From: Sva-07 sp942492715
GTDB taxonomy: Bacteria; Actinomycetota; Acidimicrobiia; Acidimicrobiales; Ilumatobacteraceae
Direction of reading: 5' to 3'
NCBI GenBank assembly: GCA_942492715.1
Contig: CALOFW010000012.1
Coordinates: forward strand, 186,001-250,000
Length of the DNA: 64,000 nucleotides
The notes under the pieces are model-generated. The model was not told the DNA's origin and ran no database searches. It saw only the letters and a list, made by a program, of their open reading frames with translations. Position 1 is the stretch's first letter; the number at the start of each line of letters is the position of its first letter. Position numbers and translations under genes: made by a program. Shown piece after piece: positions 56,628 through 64,000 of the stretch.

Positions 56628-57254
56628 ATGAAGCGCACACCCACCCGCCTGATCGCATTCGGCGCCGTCGCCGGCCTCGTTGCTCTGAGCGCCTGTGGTT
56701 CGGACTCGAACGACAGCTCGGACACGACCACCGCCGCCGAAGAGGCCGAGTCCGTCGTCACCGACGCGATGGCCGAGGAAGAGACCGCGACGTCCGAAGT
56801 GGCCGCTGCCGCTGGCGACATCGTCGAGACGGCCATCAACGCCGGCTCGTTCGGCACGCTCGTCGCCGCCGTCCAGGCCGCTGACCTCGTCGAGACCCTC
56901 CAGAGCCCCGGGCCGTTCACCGTCCTCGCGCCGACCGACGATGCGTTCGCCGCACTGCCCGACGGCCTCGTCGACTGCCTGCTCCTCCCCGAGAACAAGG
57001 AAGCCCTCAGCTCGATCCTCACCTACCACGTGATCTCGGGTGCCGTGATGTCGGGTGACCTCACCGCCGGCGACGTCCCGACCGTCCAGGGCGAGAACGT
57101 CACGGTCGACCTGACCGACGGCGTCATGTTCAACAACGCCACGGTCATCCAGGCCGACGTCGAGGCGAGCAACGGTGTCATCCACGCCATCGATGCCGTG
57201 ATCGTTCCGCCGAGCATCGACGTCGAGGCCTTCCTCGCCAGCTGCCCCGCCTGA
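56628..57254 (+). CDS. Fasciclin (FAS1)-domain lipoprotein
   Basis: 208 aa. Signal with lipobox LVALSAC gives a lipid-anchored Cys near residue 23; a Ser/Thr/Glu-rich linker follows. FAS1 domain from ~75: ETLQSPGPFTVLAPTDDAFA and NGVIHAIDAVIVPP, both typical. Adhesion or extracellular matrix binding is the known role. Ribosome site AAGGAA. A 15-bp hairpin follows the stop as terminator. Confidence 0.9.
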   Translation: MKRTPTRLIAFGAVAGLVALSACGSDSNDSSDTTTAAEEAESVVTDAMAEEETATSEVAAAAGDIVETAINAGSFGTLVAAVQAADLVETLQSPGPFTVLAPTDDAFAALPDGLVDCLLLPENKEALSSILTYHVISGAVMSGDLTAGDVPTVQGENVTVDLTDGVMFNNATVIQADVEASNGVIHAIDAVIVPPSIDVEAFLASCPA

Positions 57255-57287
57255 TCTGATCAGCAACAACTGAGCCAACGCTCCGCA

Positions 57288-57322
57288 GTGGAGCCGGTCG
57301 CCATCGTGGCGGCCGGCTCCAC
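57288..57322 (+). terminator. Intrinsic-type hairpin after fasciclin gene
   Basis: GTGGAGCCGGTCGCC pairs with GGCGGCCGGCTCCAC over 15 positions (one G-U) around loop ATCGT. There is no T tract, as is common in high-GC actinobacteria. It ends 11 bases before the next start. Confidence 0.65.
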
Positions 57323-57333
57323 CGTCGCGTACG

Positions 57334-57636
57334 GTGGCCGCCGTGGCGGCGCCGGACCCGAACTGCGAACTCTGTGAGGCGACGCCGTTCACCGAGTGGT
57401 TCCACAGCGACGAGCTGTGCTGGATCGCCGAGTGTGACTCGTGCGGCGTGCCGATGGTGGTCTGGCGCACGCATGATCCAACACCGCCCGACGAGGTCCG
57501 CGTGGTACTTCACGACCGTCTGACCGAGGTCGTCACCGCACGATCCGAGGACCCGTTCTGGATCGACGACTCGCTCCGATCGATTCCCGACCACTATCAC
57601 GCTCACGCTCGCCGCCGACCCGATTGGACCCGATGA
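57334..57636 (+). CDS. Small Cys-rich hypothetical protein, possible HIT-like
   Basis: 100 aa from GTG 57334 (a GTG at 57343 is equally possible). Two CxxC-type sites, NCELCEATPF and ECDSCGVPMVVW, with a histidine-rich end (DHYHAHARRRPDWTR) suggest a metal-binding or HIT-like fold; I could not confirm a family. Its TGA overlaps the ATG of the hotdog dehydratase gene, indicating coupling. Confidence 0.6.
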   Translation: MAAVAAPDPNCELCEATPFTEWFHSDELCWIAECDSCGVPMVVWRTHDPTPPDEVRVVLHDRLTEVVTARSEDPFWIDDSLRSIPDHYHAHARRRPDWTR

Positions 57637-58067
57637 TGTCTGATGACCTGCCCCGCCCCGAGTCGTTGCTGCCGCACCGACCGCCGTTCCTGTTCGTCGA
57701 CGAGATGCTGTCGATCGTCCCGGGCACGTCCGCCTCGGGGGTGTGGCGACTGACCGGCGACGAGTTCTTCTTCGCCGGTCACTTCCCCGGACGGCCGACA
57801 CTGCCGGGCGTGCTGATGTGCGAGGCGATCGCCCAGGTCGGTGCAGCTGCGGTGCTCGCCGACGAACGGTTCGCCGGCAAGCTGCCGCTCTTCGGCGGGT
57901 TGGACAACGCCCGGTTCCGTCGGCAGGTGGTTCCGGGGGAGGAACTGATCCTCGAGGTCGAACTCGGCCGCATGTCGGCTCGTGCAGGCAAGGGCTCCGG
58001 CCGAGCCAGGGTCGGCGACCAGGTCGCCTGCCAGTGCGATCTCCTCTTCGTCCTCGCCGACGTCTGA
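57633..58067 (+). CDS. FabZ-like (3R)-hydroxyacyl-ACP dehydratase, hotdog fold
   Basis: 144 aa. LLPHRPPFLFVDEMLSI supplies the catalytic His, and FAGHFPGRPTLPGVLMCEAI the motif with the second acid (Glu of CEA); this is the FabZ pattern. Dehydrates 3-hydroxyacyl-ACP. Converges with fabF of the fab operon, whose set (fabD, H, G, acpP, F) lacks a dehydratase, so it likely completes the cycle. ATG 57633 overlaps the upstream stop. Confidence 0.85.
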   Translation: MMSDDLPRPESLLPHRPPFLFVDEMLSIVPGTSASGVWRLTGDEFFFAGHFPGRPTLPGVLMCEAIAQVGAAAVLADERFAGKLPLFGGLDNARFRRQVVPGEELILEVELGRMSARAGKGSGRARVGDQVACQCDLLFVLADV

Positions 58068-58079
58068 GACGCCCCAGGG

Positions 58080-58114
58080 CCATCATGTCTGGGGTCAGAC
58101 CCCAGACCTGATGG
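58080..58114. terminator. REP-like palindrome between convergent fabZ and fabF
   Basis: TCTGGGGTC-A-GACCCCAGA (58088-58106) is a perfect inverted repeat, flanked by CCATCA/TGATGG arms (58080-58085/58109-58114). Core shared with the element after lepA (5868-5880). Placement between two convergent genes suits a bidirectional terminator. Confidence 0.6.
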
Positions 58115-58116
58115 TC

Positions 58117-59307
58117 TCAGGCCGGGGGCGCGACGACGACCGTGCCGTTGTGGCCGCCGAAGCCGAAGTTGTTCGAGATCACCGGACCCGGCTCCCACGG
58201 GCGGGCATCGCCCATGACCAGGTCGATGTCCATCTCGTCGCCGAGGACCGCGGTGTTCGCCGTCGGAGGGATCAGGCGATGCTCGATCGACAGCAGTGCC
58301 GCCGCCGCCTCGAGTGCGCCGGCGGCGCCCAGCGCGTGACCGGTCACGCCCTTGGTCGACACGACCGGGACCTTGCCGGGCCCGAAGACCTCGGTGATCG
58401 CCGCGGCCTCAGCGGCGTCGTTGAGCGGGGTCGACGTACCGTGCGCGTTCACCTGCTTCACATCGTCCGGTTCGAGGCCGGACTCGGCCAGGGCGAGACG
58501 CATGCACGCGATCGCGCCGACACCGCCCGGCGACGGGGCCGTGATGTGGTGGGCGTCGGCGGTGCTCGCCCCGCCGAGGATCTCGCCGAGGATGGTGGCG
58601 CCGCGTTCGACGGCGTGCGACCACTCCTCGAGCACGAGGACGGCGGCGCCCTCGCCGAGGACGAAACCGTCGCGCTCGGCGTCGAACGGACGGCTGACCC
58701 CGGAGCTGGTCAACGCGGTCATGTTGCCGAAGCCGGCGAGCGCGGTGGGGGTGGCAGCGGCTTCGCTCCCGCCGGTGGCGACGGCGTCGACGACACCCCA
58801 GCGGATCAGGCGTGCTGCGTAGGCAATGGCATGTGAGCCGGCGGCGCACGCGGTGCAGATCGTCTCGTTCGGGCCCTGCAGCCCGTAGCGCATCGAGATC
58901 GACGCACCAGACGCATTGGCCATCATCATCGGGACGAGGAACGGTGAGACCCGACGGTCCCCCTTCTCGAGGCGTACCTGCACCTGCTCCTCGATCGTGT
59001 GGAGCCCGCCGACGCCGGTCGCGAAGATCGTGCCGAACCGGGCCGGATCGACACCGATGGCGTCGACCCCACCGGATTGTTCGAAGGCTTCGGCTGCGGC
59101 GGCGACGGCGAACTGCTCGACGCGGTCGGTGCGGCGCGATTGCTTGGGATTGTCGAAGTACGGGGAGGGGTCCCAGTCGTCGATCGTGATCGACTGACCG
59201 CTGGTGACACCGGGACCGAGCAGGCCGTTCCAGAACGCCGTGCGTCCGATGCCGGTCGGCGCAACGACGCCGAGACCTGTGACCGCGACCCGTCGGCCGC
59301 CGTTCAT
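58117..59307 (-). CDS. fabF: 3-oxoacyl-ACP synthase II
   Basis: 396 aa. Condensing enzyme extending acyl-ACP with malonyl-ACP. Active site Cys in TICTACAAGSHAIAYAARLI, the His pair in QVNAHGTSTPLNDAAE and STKGVTGHALGAAGALEAAA. Starts MNGGRRVAVTGLGVVAPTGI. Start and stop overlap acpP (TGATG), so translationally coupled, last gene of the operon. Confidence 0.94.
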   Translation of the reverse strand: MNGGRRVAVTGLGVVAPTGIGRTAFWNGLLGPGVTSGQSITIDDWDPSPYFDNPKQSRRTDRVEQFAVAAAAEAFEQSGGVDAIGVDPARFGTIFATGVGGLHTIEEQVQVRLEKGDRRVSPFLVPMMMANASGASISMRYGLQGPNETICTACAAGSHAIAYAARLIRWGVVDAVATGGSEAAATPTALAGFGNMTALTSSGVSRPFDAERDGFVLGEGAAVLVLEEWSHAVERGATILGEILGGASTADAHHITAPSPGGVGAIACMRLALAESGLEPDDVKQVNAHGTSTPLNDAAEAAAITEVFGPGKVPVVSTKGVTGHALGAAGALEAAAALLSIEHRLIPPTANTAVLGDEMDIDLVMGDARPWEPGPVISNNFGFGGHNGTVVVAPPA

Positions 59308-59543
59308 CAGACCTTGGCGACGACGATGTCGTACGCCTGCTGCACCGTCTCGACGCCCTCCAGTTCCTCTTCGGGAACGGAGATGTCGAACTCCTCCTCG
59401 AGCGCCATCACGAGCTCGACGAGATCGAGGCTGTCGGCGTCGAGGTCGTCACCGAAGTTGGCCTCGGGCACGACGGCGCTCTCCTCGACGGACAGCACCT
59501 CGACGGCGCACTTGCGGAAACGGGCGAACAGTACTTGATCCAC
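59307..59543 (-). CDS. acpP: Acyl carrier protein
   Basis: 78 aa from GTG 59543 (VDQVLFARFRKCAVEVLSVE) with AGGAGAAG upstream. Phosphopantetheine Ser is in GDDLDADSLDLVELVMALEE, typical of fatty-acid ACP; acidic overall (EEEFDISVPEEELEGVETVQ). It carries the growing acyl chain. Fourth in fabD-fabH-fabG-acpP-fabF. Confidence 0.94.
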   Translation of the reverse strand: MDQVLFARFRKCAVEVLSVEESAVVPEANFGDDLDADSLDLVELVMALEEEFDISVPEEELEGVETVQQAYDIVVAKV

Positions 59544-59628
59544 GGTCTTCTCCTGGTTTGCGAGTGTGTCGAGAGTGTAGGCACACCGGGTCCGGTGCAC
59601 CGATGATCGGCGCGGCCGACCGGGATGG

Positions 59629-60369
59629 TCAGTGGCCCATGCCGAGGCCGCCGTCGACCGGGACGACGGCGCCGGTGATGTACGCGGCGTCGGGTGACGC
59701 GAGAAACGCCACGACGCCGGCAATCTCGTCGGGTGTCGCCATTCGCTGCAATGGCACCATCGCCGTGAGCTCCGCCAGCCGGTCGTCGCCCAGCGCGGCG
59801 GTCATGTCGGTGGCCACCGGGCCGGGCGCCACCACGTTGACGGTGATCGATCGAGATCCGAGTTCTCGCGCCACGGAACGGGCAAAGCCCACCAAGCCGG
59901 CTTTGGAGGCTGCATAGTTCGCCTGCCCCGCGGATCCGAGGAGTCCGACCACCGAGGACACGAGCACGATGCGTCCGGACCGTGCCTTGAGCATGCCCCG
60001 CGCTGCCCGCTTGACGACTCGGTACGCGGCGGTGAGGTTGGCATCGATCACCGAGGTGAAGTCGTCCTCGCTCATGCGCAGCAGCAGGCCGTCGTGCGTG
60101 ATCCCGGCGTTGGACACCAGGATCTCGACCGGGCCACCGAAGCGCTCTTCGACCGCCGTGAACGCGGCGTCGACGTCGTCGTTCGACGTGACGTCGCACC
60201 GCACGCCGAACAGGCCGTCGGGGGGCGGCGACGAATGGTAGGTGACCGCGACACGATCGCCCATCGACTCGAAGCGACGTGCAACAGCCAGCCCGATGCC
60301 ACGCGAGCCGCCCGTGACGAGAACGATTCGTCCGGTGTCGGCGTCGGGCTCGTGGATGTCGTCGGTCAT
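59629..60369 (-). CDS. fabG: 3-oxoacyl-ACP reductase
   Basis: 246 aa short-chain dehydrogenase. NADPH loop LVTGGSRGIGLAVARRF, NAGITHDGLLLRMSEDDF, and the catalytic Ser/Tyr/Lys in VSSVVGLLGSAGQANYAASK. Reduces 3-oxoacyl-ACP. ATG 60369 overlaps the fabH stop by four bases. Confidence 0.93.
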   Translation of the reverse strand: MTDDIHEPDADTGRIVLVTGGSRGIGLAVARRFESMGDRVAVTYHSSPPPDGLFGVRCDVTSNDDVDAAFTAVEERFGGPVEILVSNAGITHDGLLLRMSEDDFTSVIDANLTAAYRVVKRAARGMLKARSGRIVLVSSVVGLLGSAGQANYAASKAGLVGFARSVARELGSRSITVNVVAPGPVATDMTAALGDDRLAELTAMVPLQRMATPDEIAGVVAFLASPDAAYITGAVVPVDGGLGMGH

Positions 60370-61346
60370 GCCGGGCTCCTCCTCAGGTGCTCGTGAGCTC
60401 GTTGGTTCCAGCGCACCACGGCGCTCGCAGAGGTCATGCCGGCGCCGAATCCGACGAACAGGATGAGATCACCGTCAGCGACGCGGCCGGCGTCGAGTGC
60501 GGCGGCGAGGGCGAGGGGGATCGACGCCGCCGAGGTGTTGCCGGTGTGGTCGAGGACGACCGACGCCCGGTCGAGCCCGATGCCGAGGCGGTCGCACGAG
60601 GCCGAGATGATCCGGATGTTGGCCTGGTGCGGGACGACCAGTGCGATGTCGTCGGCGGTGACGCCGGCCTGTGCCATCGAGGCGGTGGCGGACTCCACCA
60701 TGATTCGCACAGCGCGGCGGAACACCTCCTTGCCCTCCATCTGGAGGAGTCCGCCGACCTCGCAGTACAGCGCATCCTCGGCCGAGCCGTCGGAGCCGAG
60801 ATCCCATCCGAGCAGTTGGCCGGGCCCGTCGACCGCTTCGATCACGGCGGCGCCGGAGCCGTCGGCGAACAGGATCGCGGTGTTGCGGTCGGTCCAGTCG
60901 GTGATCCGAGCGAGCGTGTCGGTGCCGATCAGCAGGATCTTCTCGGCGCCGAGCCCGATGAAGCCGTGCGCGGCGACCAGCCCGTAGACCCATCCCGAGC
61001 ACGCCGCGTTCAGGTCGAACGCTCCGCAGCTCAGCCCGAGTTCGCGTTGGACGCTCGACGCGCTCGCCGGCACCGCTCGGTCGGGCGTGGTGGTCGCCAG
61101 CACCAGGATGTCGATGGCGGCGGGATCGAGGCCCGACATCTCGAGCGCCAGGCGGCCCGACTCGACCGAGAGCCCGACGGTGCTGCCACCGACGTGGCGC
61201 TCACGGATCCCCGTGCGCTCGACGATCCATGAGTCGCTGGTGTCCATCGTCTGTTCGAGGTCGTGGTTGGTGACGACCCGTTCGGGCAGCGACGTTCCCC
61301 ACCCCGAGATCACGGCGCCTCGCACGTCGGTGGGAACCGCCGGCAT
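60366..61346 (-). CDS. fabH: 3-oxoacyl-ACP synthase III
   Basis: 326 aa from ATG 61346 (MPAVPTDVRGAVISGWGTSL), which overlaps the fabD stop; the ATG at 61370 lies inside fabD. Catalytic Cys FDLNAACSGWVYGLVAAHGF, His in VVPHQANIRIISA, Asn in LDHTGNTSAASIPLALA. Initiates fatty-acid synthesis by condensing acyl-CoA with malonyl-ACP. Confidence 0.94.
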   Translation of the reverse strand: MPAVPTDVRGAVISGWGTSLPERVVTNHDLEQTMDTSDSWIVERTGIRERHVGGSTVGLSVESGRLALEMSGLDPAAIDILVLATTTPDRAVPASASSVQRELGLSCGAFDLNAACSGWVYGLVAAHGFIGLGAEKILLIGTDTLARITDWTDRNTAILFADGSGAAVIEAVDGPGQLLGWDLGSDGSAEDALYCEVGGLLQMEGKEVFRRAVRIMVESATASMAQAGVTADDIALVVPHQANIRIISASCDRLGIGLDRASVVLDHTGNTSAASIPLALAAALDAGRVADGDLILFVGFGAGMTSASAVVRWNQRAHEHLRRSPA

Positions 61347-62527
61347 CAGGTGGGCTCGCTCCGCAGCCACGCGATCGGTTGGCGGGTCGTGACGCGCTCG
61401 GTGTCGAGGGCGATGTAGCTCTGGAGGATCCCGGCGAACGGCGAGCGCACCTCGATGTCGCCGACGTGGCCGAGCACGGTTCCGACGTCGATCGTCGACC
61501 CCTCGCGCAGCGCGCCGATCGGGGTGAAGATGCCGGCACCGGGACTCACCACCAACCGCTCGACCGCGAACAGGTGCTCACCCTCGAGGTGTGCGGGCGA
61601 CGATGTGCTGCCCGCACCGACCCACTCGAGCAGCTTGTCGAGGTCCTCGGGGGTCGACACCGAGATCGTGCGGCAGTTCGCGACCGTGCGCTTCGCCATC
61701 CCCGTCAGCACCGCACCCGGACCGAGTTCGGCGAAGTCGGTCACCCCGGCGTCGGCGAGGGAGAGCAGGCAGTGTTTCCACCGGACCGGGCTCGACAGCT
61801 GCGCCGACAGCAGGCTCGGCCAGTCGGCGGCCCGGTCGTGGGGGAGTCCGTCGACGTTGGCCACCACCGGCACGTCGGTGTCGCGCGGGTCGGCGGCTGC
61901 CAGTGCTGCTCGGAGCCGATCTCGCGCTGCGGTCATGAACGGCGTGTGGAACGCGCCGGACACCTGCAGCGGCATCACCTTCTTGGCTCCGAGGTCCTTC
62001 GCATGGCGCGCAGCAGCGTCGACCCCGTTGGGCGATCCGGCGATCACCACCTGGCCAGGGGCATTGAAGTTGGCGACCCAGACGTCGGCGTCGGCGCGTC
62101 GGCAGGCGACGTCGACCTGGTCGTCGTCGAGTCCCAGGACGGCGGCCATCGTGCCGGGTTGGGCGAGGCCGGCATCGTGCATCGCCGCGCTGCGCTCGAT
62201 GACCAGGCGGATGCCGTCGTCGAAACCGAGTGCGCCCGTGGCGGTCAGCGCCGTGTACTCGCCGAGACTGTGGCCTGCACAGAAGCTGGGCTCGATGCCG
62301 AGCCGCTCGACGGCGTCGAGCACCATCAGGCTCGAGACGAACGTGGTCAGCTGGGCGTTGCGCGTGTCCTTGAGCTCGTCGGCGTCGGCGTCGCAGAGCA
62401 GGGAGCCGACGTCACGGGCTGCGATGTCGCTGGCCTCGTCGACGAGTTCCCAGCTCTCGTGGTCACGCCAGGGCAGTCCCATACCGGGGCGTTGCGAGCC
62501 CTGGCCGGGGAAGGTGAAAGCGAGCAT
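61346..62527 (-). CDS. fabD: Malonyl-CoA:ACP transacylase with C-terminal BCCP-like barrel-sandwich domain
   Basis: 393 aa from ATG 62527 (MLAFTFPGQGSQRPGMGLPW). Transacylase domain (~1-300): GHSLGEYTALTATGALGF holds the nucleophile Ser, VSGAFHTPFMTAARDRL the His. An extra ~80 residues (310-393) read like a biotin-carrier barrel sandwich (VVSPGAGIFTPIGALREGST; EVRSPFAGILQSYIALDTER) but the biotin hairpin with its Met-Lys-Met is deleted. First gene of the fab operon; overlaps fabH. Confidence 0.93.
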   Translation of the reverse strand: MLAFTFPGQGSQRPGMGLPWRDHESWELVDEASDIAARDVGSLLCDADADELKDTRNAQLTTFVSSLMVLDAVERLGIEPSFCAGHSLGEYTALTATGALGFDDGIRLVIERSAAMHDAGLAQPGTMAAVLGLDDDQVDVACRRADADVWVANFNAPGQVVIAGSPNGVDAAARHAKDLGAKKVMPLQVSGAFHTPFMTAARDRLRAALAAADPRDTDVPVVANVDGLPHDRAADWPSLLSAQLSSPVRWKHCLLSLADAGVTDFAELGPGAVLTGMAKRTVANCRTISVSTPEDLDKLLEWVGAGSTSSPAHLEGEHLFAVERLVVSPGAGIFTPIGALREGSTIDVGTVLGHVGDIEVRSPFAGILQSYIALDTERVTTRQPIAWLRSEPT

Positions 62528-62604
62528 TGTGCGCAGGCTAGACCTCTGCTTCGTGCCGTACGAGCTACCGCCCGGTAAGCCCGCTAGCCTCGACCGGCGC
62601 ACCC

Positions 62605-62678
62605 GCCCCGGTAGCCCAATTGGCAGAGGCAACGGTCTCAAACACCGTCAAGTGTCGGTTCGAGTCCGACCCGGGGCA
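62605..62678 (+). tRNA. tRNA with anticodon CAA (nominally Leu) but short variable loop
   Basis: Acceptor GCCCCGG/CCGGGGC, D arm GCC..GGC, anticodon stem ACGGT/ACCGT around CTCAAAC (anticodon CAA), T stem GTCGG/CCGAC with TTCGAGT, discriminator A. The variable loop is only CAAGT, whereas genuine bacterial tRNA-Leu has a long arm. CCA is not encoded (ACC then G). Confidence 0.8.
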
Positions 62679-62702
62679 CCGACCGTCACATCTGGGGTTC
62701 CG

Positions 62703-62760
62703 ACCTCAGACGCACACCTCGACACACACCTCAGACGCACACCTCAGACGCACACCTCAG
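62703..62760. repeat. Imperfect 13-bp tandem repeat over the synthetase stop codon
   Basis: ACCTCAGACGCAC is repeated at 62703, 62728 and 62741, with a shorter variant (ACCTCGACACAC) at 62716 and a partial copy at 62754-62760. The last copy supplies the stop codon (TGA, minus strand) of the acyl-CoA synthetase gene. Confidence 0.65.
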
Positions 62761-64000
62761 ATCGAGCGGCCGGTGCCTTCCCAGTACTTGGCTCGGAGTT
62801 CGCGCTTGGGGAGCTTGCCGGTGGCGGTGCGGGGGAGGTTGCCGAAGTCGTAGGTGCGTGGTGCCATGTAGCCGGCGAGCTTGTCTCGGCACAGGTTGCG
62901 CAGCTCGACCTCGACCGTCGCAGTATCGGCGCCGGGAAGCAGCTCGACGGCGGCCTTGACCTCCTCGCCGAACTCGTCGTTCGGGATGCCGAACACCCCG
63001 ACGTCGGCCACCTGCGGGTGCGTCATGATCGCCGCTTCGATCTCGGCGGGGTAGATGTTGACGCCACCGGAGATGATCATGTCGATCTTGCGGTCCGAGA
63101 GGAAGAGGAACCCGTCCTCGTCGACGTACCCGACGTCGCCGTAGGAGAACACGCCGGGCTCCAGGTGAGCGCCGCTCGTCTTCTCCTCGTCGCCGAGGTA
63201 CTCGAAGTCGATGCCGAGCAGCGACCGCACGTAGATCTGTCCGATCTCGTTCGGGCCGAGCTGCTCGCCGTTCTCACCGATGATCATCAGTTCGGTGATT
63301 GCGGTCGCCGTCCCGACCGTGCCGGGCTTGGCGAGCCACTGCTCGGAGTCGACGAGTGTGCCGACGCCGCCGCCCTCACTGGCGCCGTAGAGCTCGTAGA
63401 TCGTCGGCCCCCACCATTCGATCATGCGCCGCTTGACCTCGGGCGGGCACGGCGCCGCGGTGTGCAGCACGTACTGCAGGCTCGCCCCGGAGAATCCTGC
63501 CCGGACCTCCTCGGGCAGCTTGAGGAGCCGGGTGAAGTGCGTCGGAACGGCGTAGTAGTTCGTCACCTGGTGCTCGTCGATCAGGCGGAGCGTCTCCTCG
63601 GGATCCCACTTGCGGCGCAGGATCAACGTCGCACCGAGGATGAACGGCACTCCGCACATCGCCAGTGGGCCGGCGTGGTACAGCGGCGCGTTGCAGAGCA
63701 CGACGCTGCCCTCACACTCCGGGACCCCGTACAACCCCATCAGCAGTGCGAGCCGGTCCCTGGCCTCCTGGGGATCTCCACCCACGGTCTGCAGGTTCGA
63801 CTTGACCCCCTTGGGTCGTCCGGTCGTGCCCGAGGTGTAGAACATCGTCGCGCCGGCTGCCTCGTTCCCCGGCTCGTCGGGGGACCCGGCGTCGATCACC
63901 TCCTCGAAGTCGGTGAAGCCGTCGATCCGCCCGCCGTAACCGATGCGGATGCCGACACCGGCCTGTTCGGCGGCGGCAACAGCGGTCTCGGCGAACTCGG
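62757..64000 (-). CDS. AMP-binding acyl-CoA synthetase (N-terminus beyond the window)
   Basis: At least 414 codons; the frame stays open to the window end (EFAETAVAAAEQAGVGIRIG upstream of the internal GTG at 63899). ANL-superfamily motifs: ATMFYTSGTTGRPKGVKSNL (P-loop-like), ELYGASEGGGVGTLVD, YGDVGYVDEDGFLFLSDRKI (core Asp), GGVNIYPAEIEAAIMTHPQV and the C-terminal Lys in RTATGKLPKRELR. Activates a carboxylic acid via an acyl-adenylate to the CoA thioester. Confidence 0.92.
   Translation of the reverse strand, partial: EFAETAVAAAEQAGVGIRIGYGGRIDGFTDFEEVIDAGSPDEPGNEAAGATMFYTSGTTGRPKGVKSNLQTVGGDPQEARDRLALLMGLYGVPECEGSVVLCNAPLYHAGPLAMCGVPFILGATLILRRKWDPEETLRLIDEHQVTNYYAVPTHFTRLLKLPEEVRAGFSGASLQYVLHTAAPCPPEVKRRMIEWWGPTIYELYGASEGGGVGTLVDSEQWLAKPGTVGTATAITELMIIGENGEQLGPNEIGQIYVRSLLGIDFEYLGDEEKTSGAHLEPGVFSYGDVGYVDEDGFLFLSDRKIDMIISGGVNIYPAEIEAAIMTHPQVADVGVFGIPNDEFGEEVKAAVELLPGADTATVEVELRNLCRDKLAGYMAPRTYDFGNLPRTATGKLPKRELRAKYWEGTGRSI

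Overview
High-GC actinobacterial chromosome segment. BldD, SARP/BTAD regulators, a mycothiol-dependent-type (MDMPI) enzyme, a monomeric NADP isocitrate dehydrogenase, a 6C small RNA and abundant GTG starts all fit Actinobacteria. The overall flavour (LipJ-like cyclase, HTTM-like protein, VDTR-module secreted proteins) suggests an Acidimicrobiia/Ilumatobacter-like marine lineage. That placement is inference; no rRNA is present.

Layout. (1) 0-16.3 kb, core: comEA, comEC, holA, rpsT, lepA, then an MFS exporter, a secreted small protein with an HTTM-like membrane protein, a flavodoxin and a photolyase, then hrcA-dnaJ-rsmE, bldD and hemW, closed by a 2OG-Fe(II) oxygenase and tRNA-Val(GAC). A CIRCE-like operator abuts the hrcA start, and a promoter plus BldD-type palindrome precedes bldD. 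(2) 16.3-36.8 kb, accessory: a 23-bp internal piece of tRNA-Val is duplicated at 18.0 kb, bracketing a LipJ-like hydrolase-cyclase gene. It is followed by an AfsR-like regulator, small hypothetical genes, a GNAT enzyme, a methyltransferase, a TauD-like dioxygenase and a 1980-residue protein joining BTAD, nucleotide cyclase, Ser/Thr kinase, STAND ATPase, membrane segment and beta-propeller. Then come a flavin monooxygenase with OsmC, an MDMPI-like enzyme divergent from a PadR regulator, and decayed genes (a TPR fragment and a truncated hydrolase). (3) 37-42.7 kb, envelope: an acyltransferase-3 protein with three secreted SGNH-hydrolase-type proteins, two carrying repeated ~115-residue VDTR modules. 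(4) 42.7-54.8 kb, metabolism: quinone oxidoreductase-like enzyme, EEP phosphatase/nuclease, amidase with universal stress protein, a hydrolase lacking its serine, acyl-CoA dehydrogenase, isocitrate dehydrogenase converging with citrate synthase, acyl-CoA carboxylase carboxyltransferase and LysR. (5) 54.8-64 kb, lipid: 6C-type RNA before a HAD-acyltransferase fusion, a fasciclin lipoprotein, a hotdog dehydratase, and the tightly coupled fatty-acid operon fabD-fabH-fabG-acpP-fabF (minus strand). FabD carries a C-terminal barrel-sandwich domain. A tRNA with anticodon CAA but no long variable arm and a partial acyl-CoA synthetase end the window.

The most unusual items are the five-module signalling protein, the tRNA-derived duplication around the cyclase gene, the FabD/BCCP-like fusion, the short-arm CAA tRNA, and the three C-loop hairpins of the 6C RNA. 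No integrase, transposase or CRISPR array was seen.
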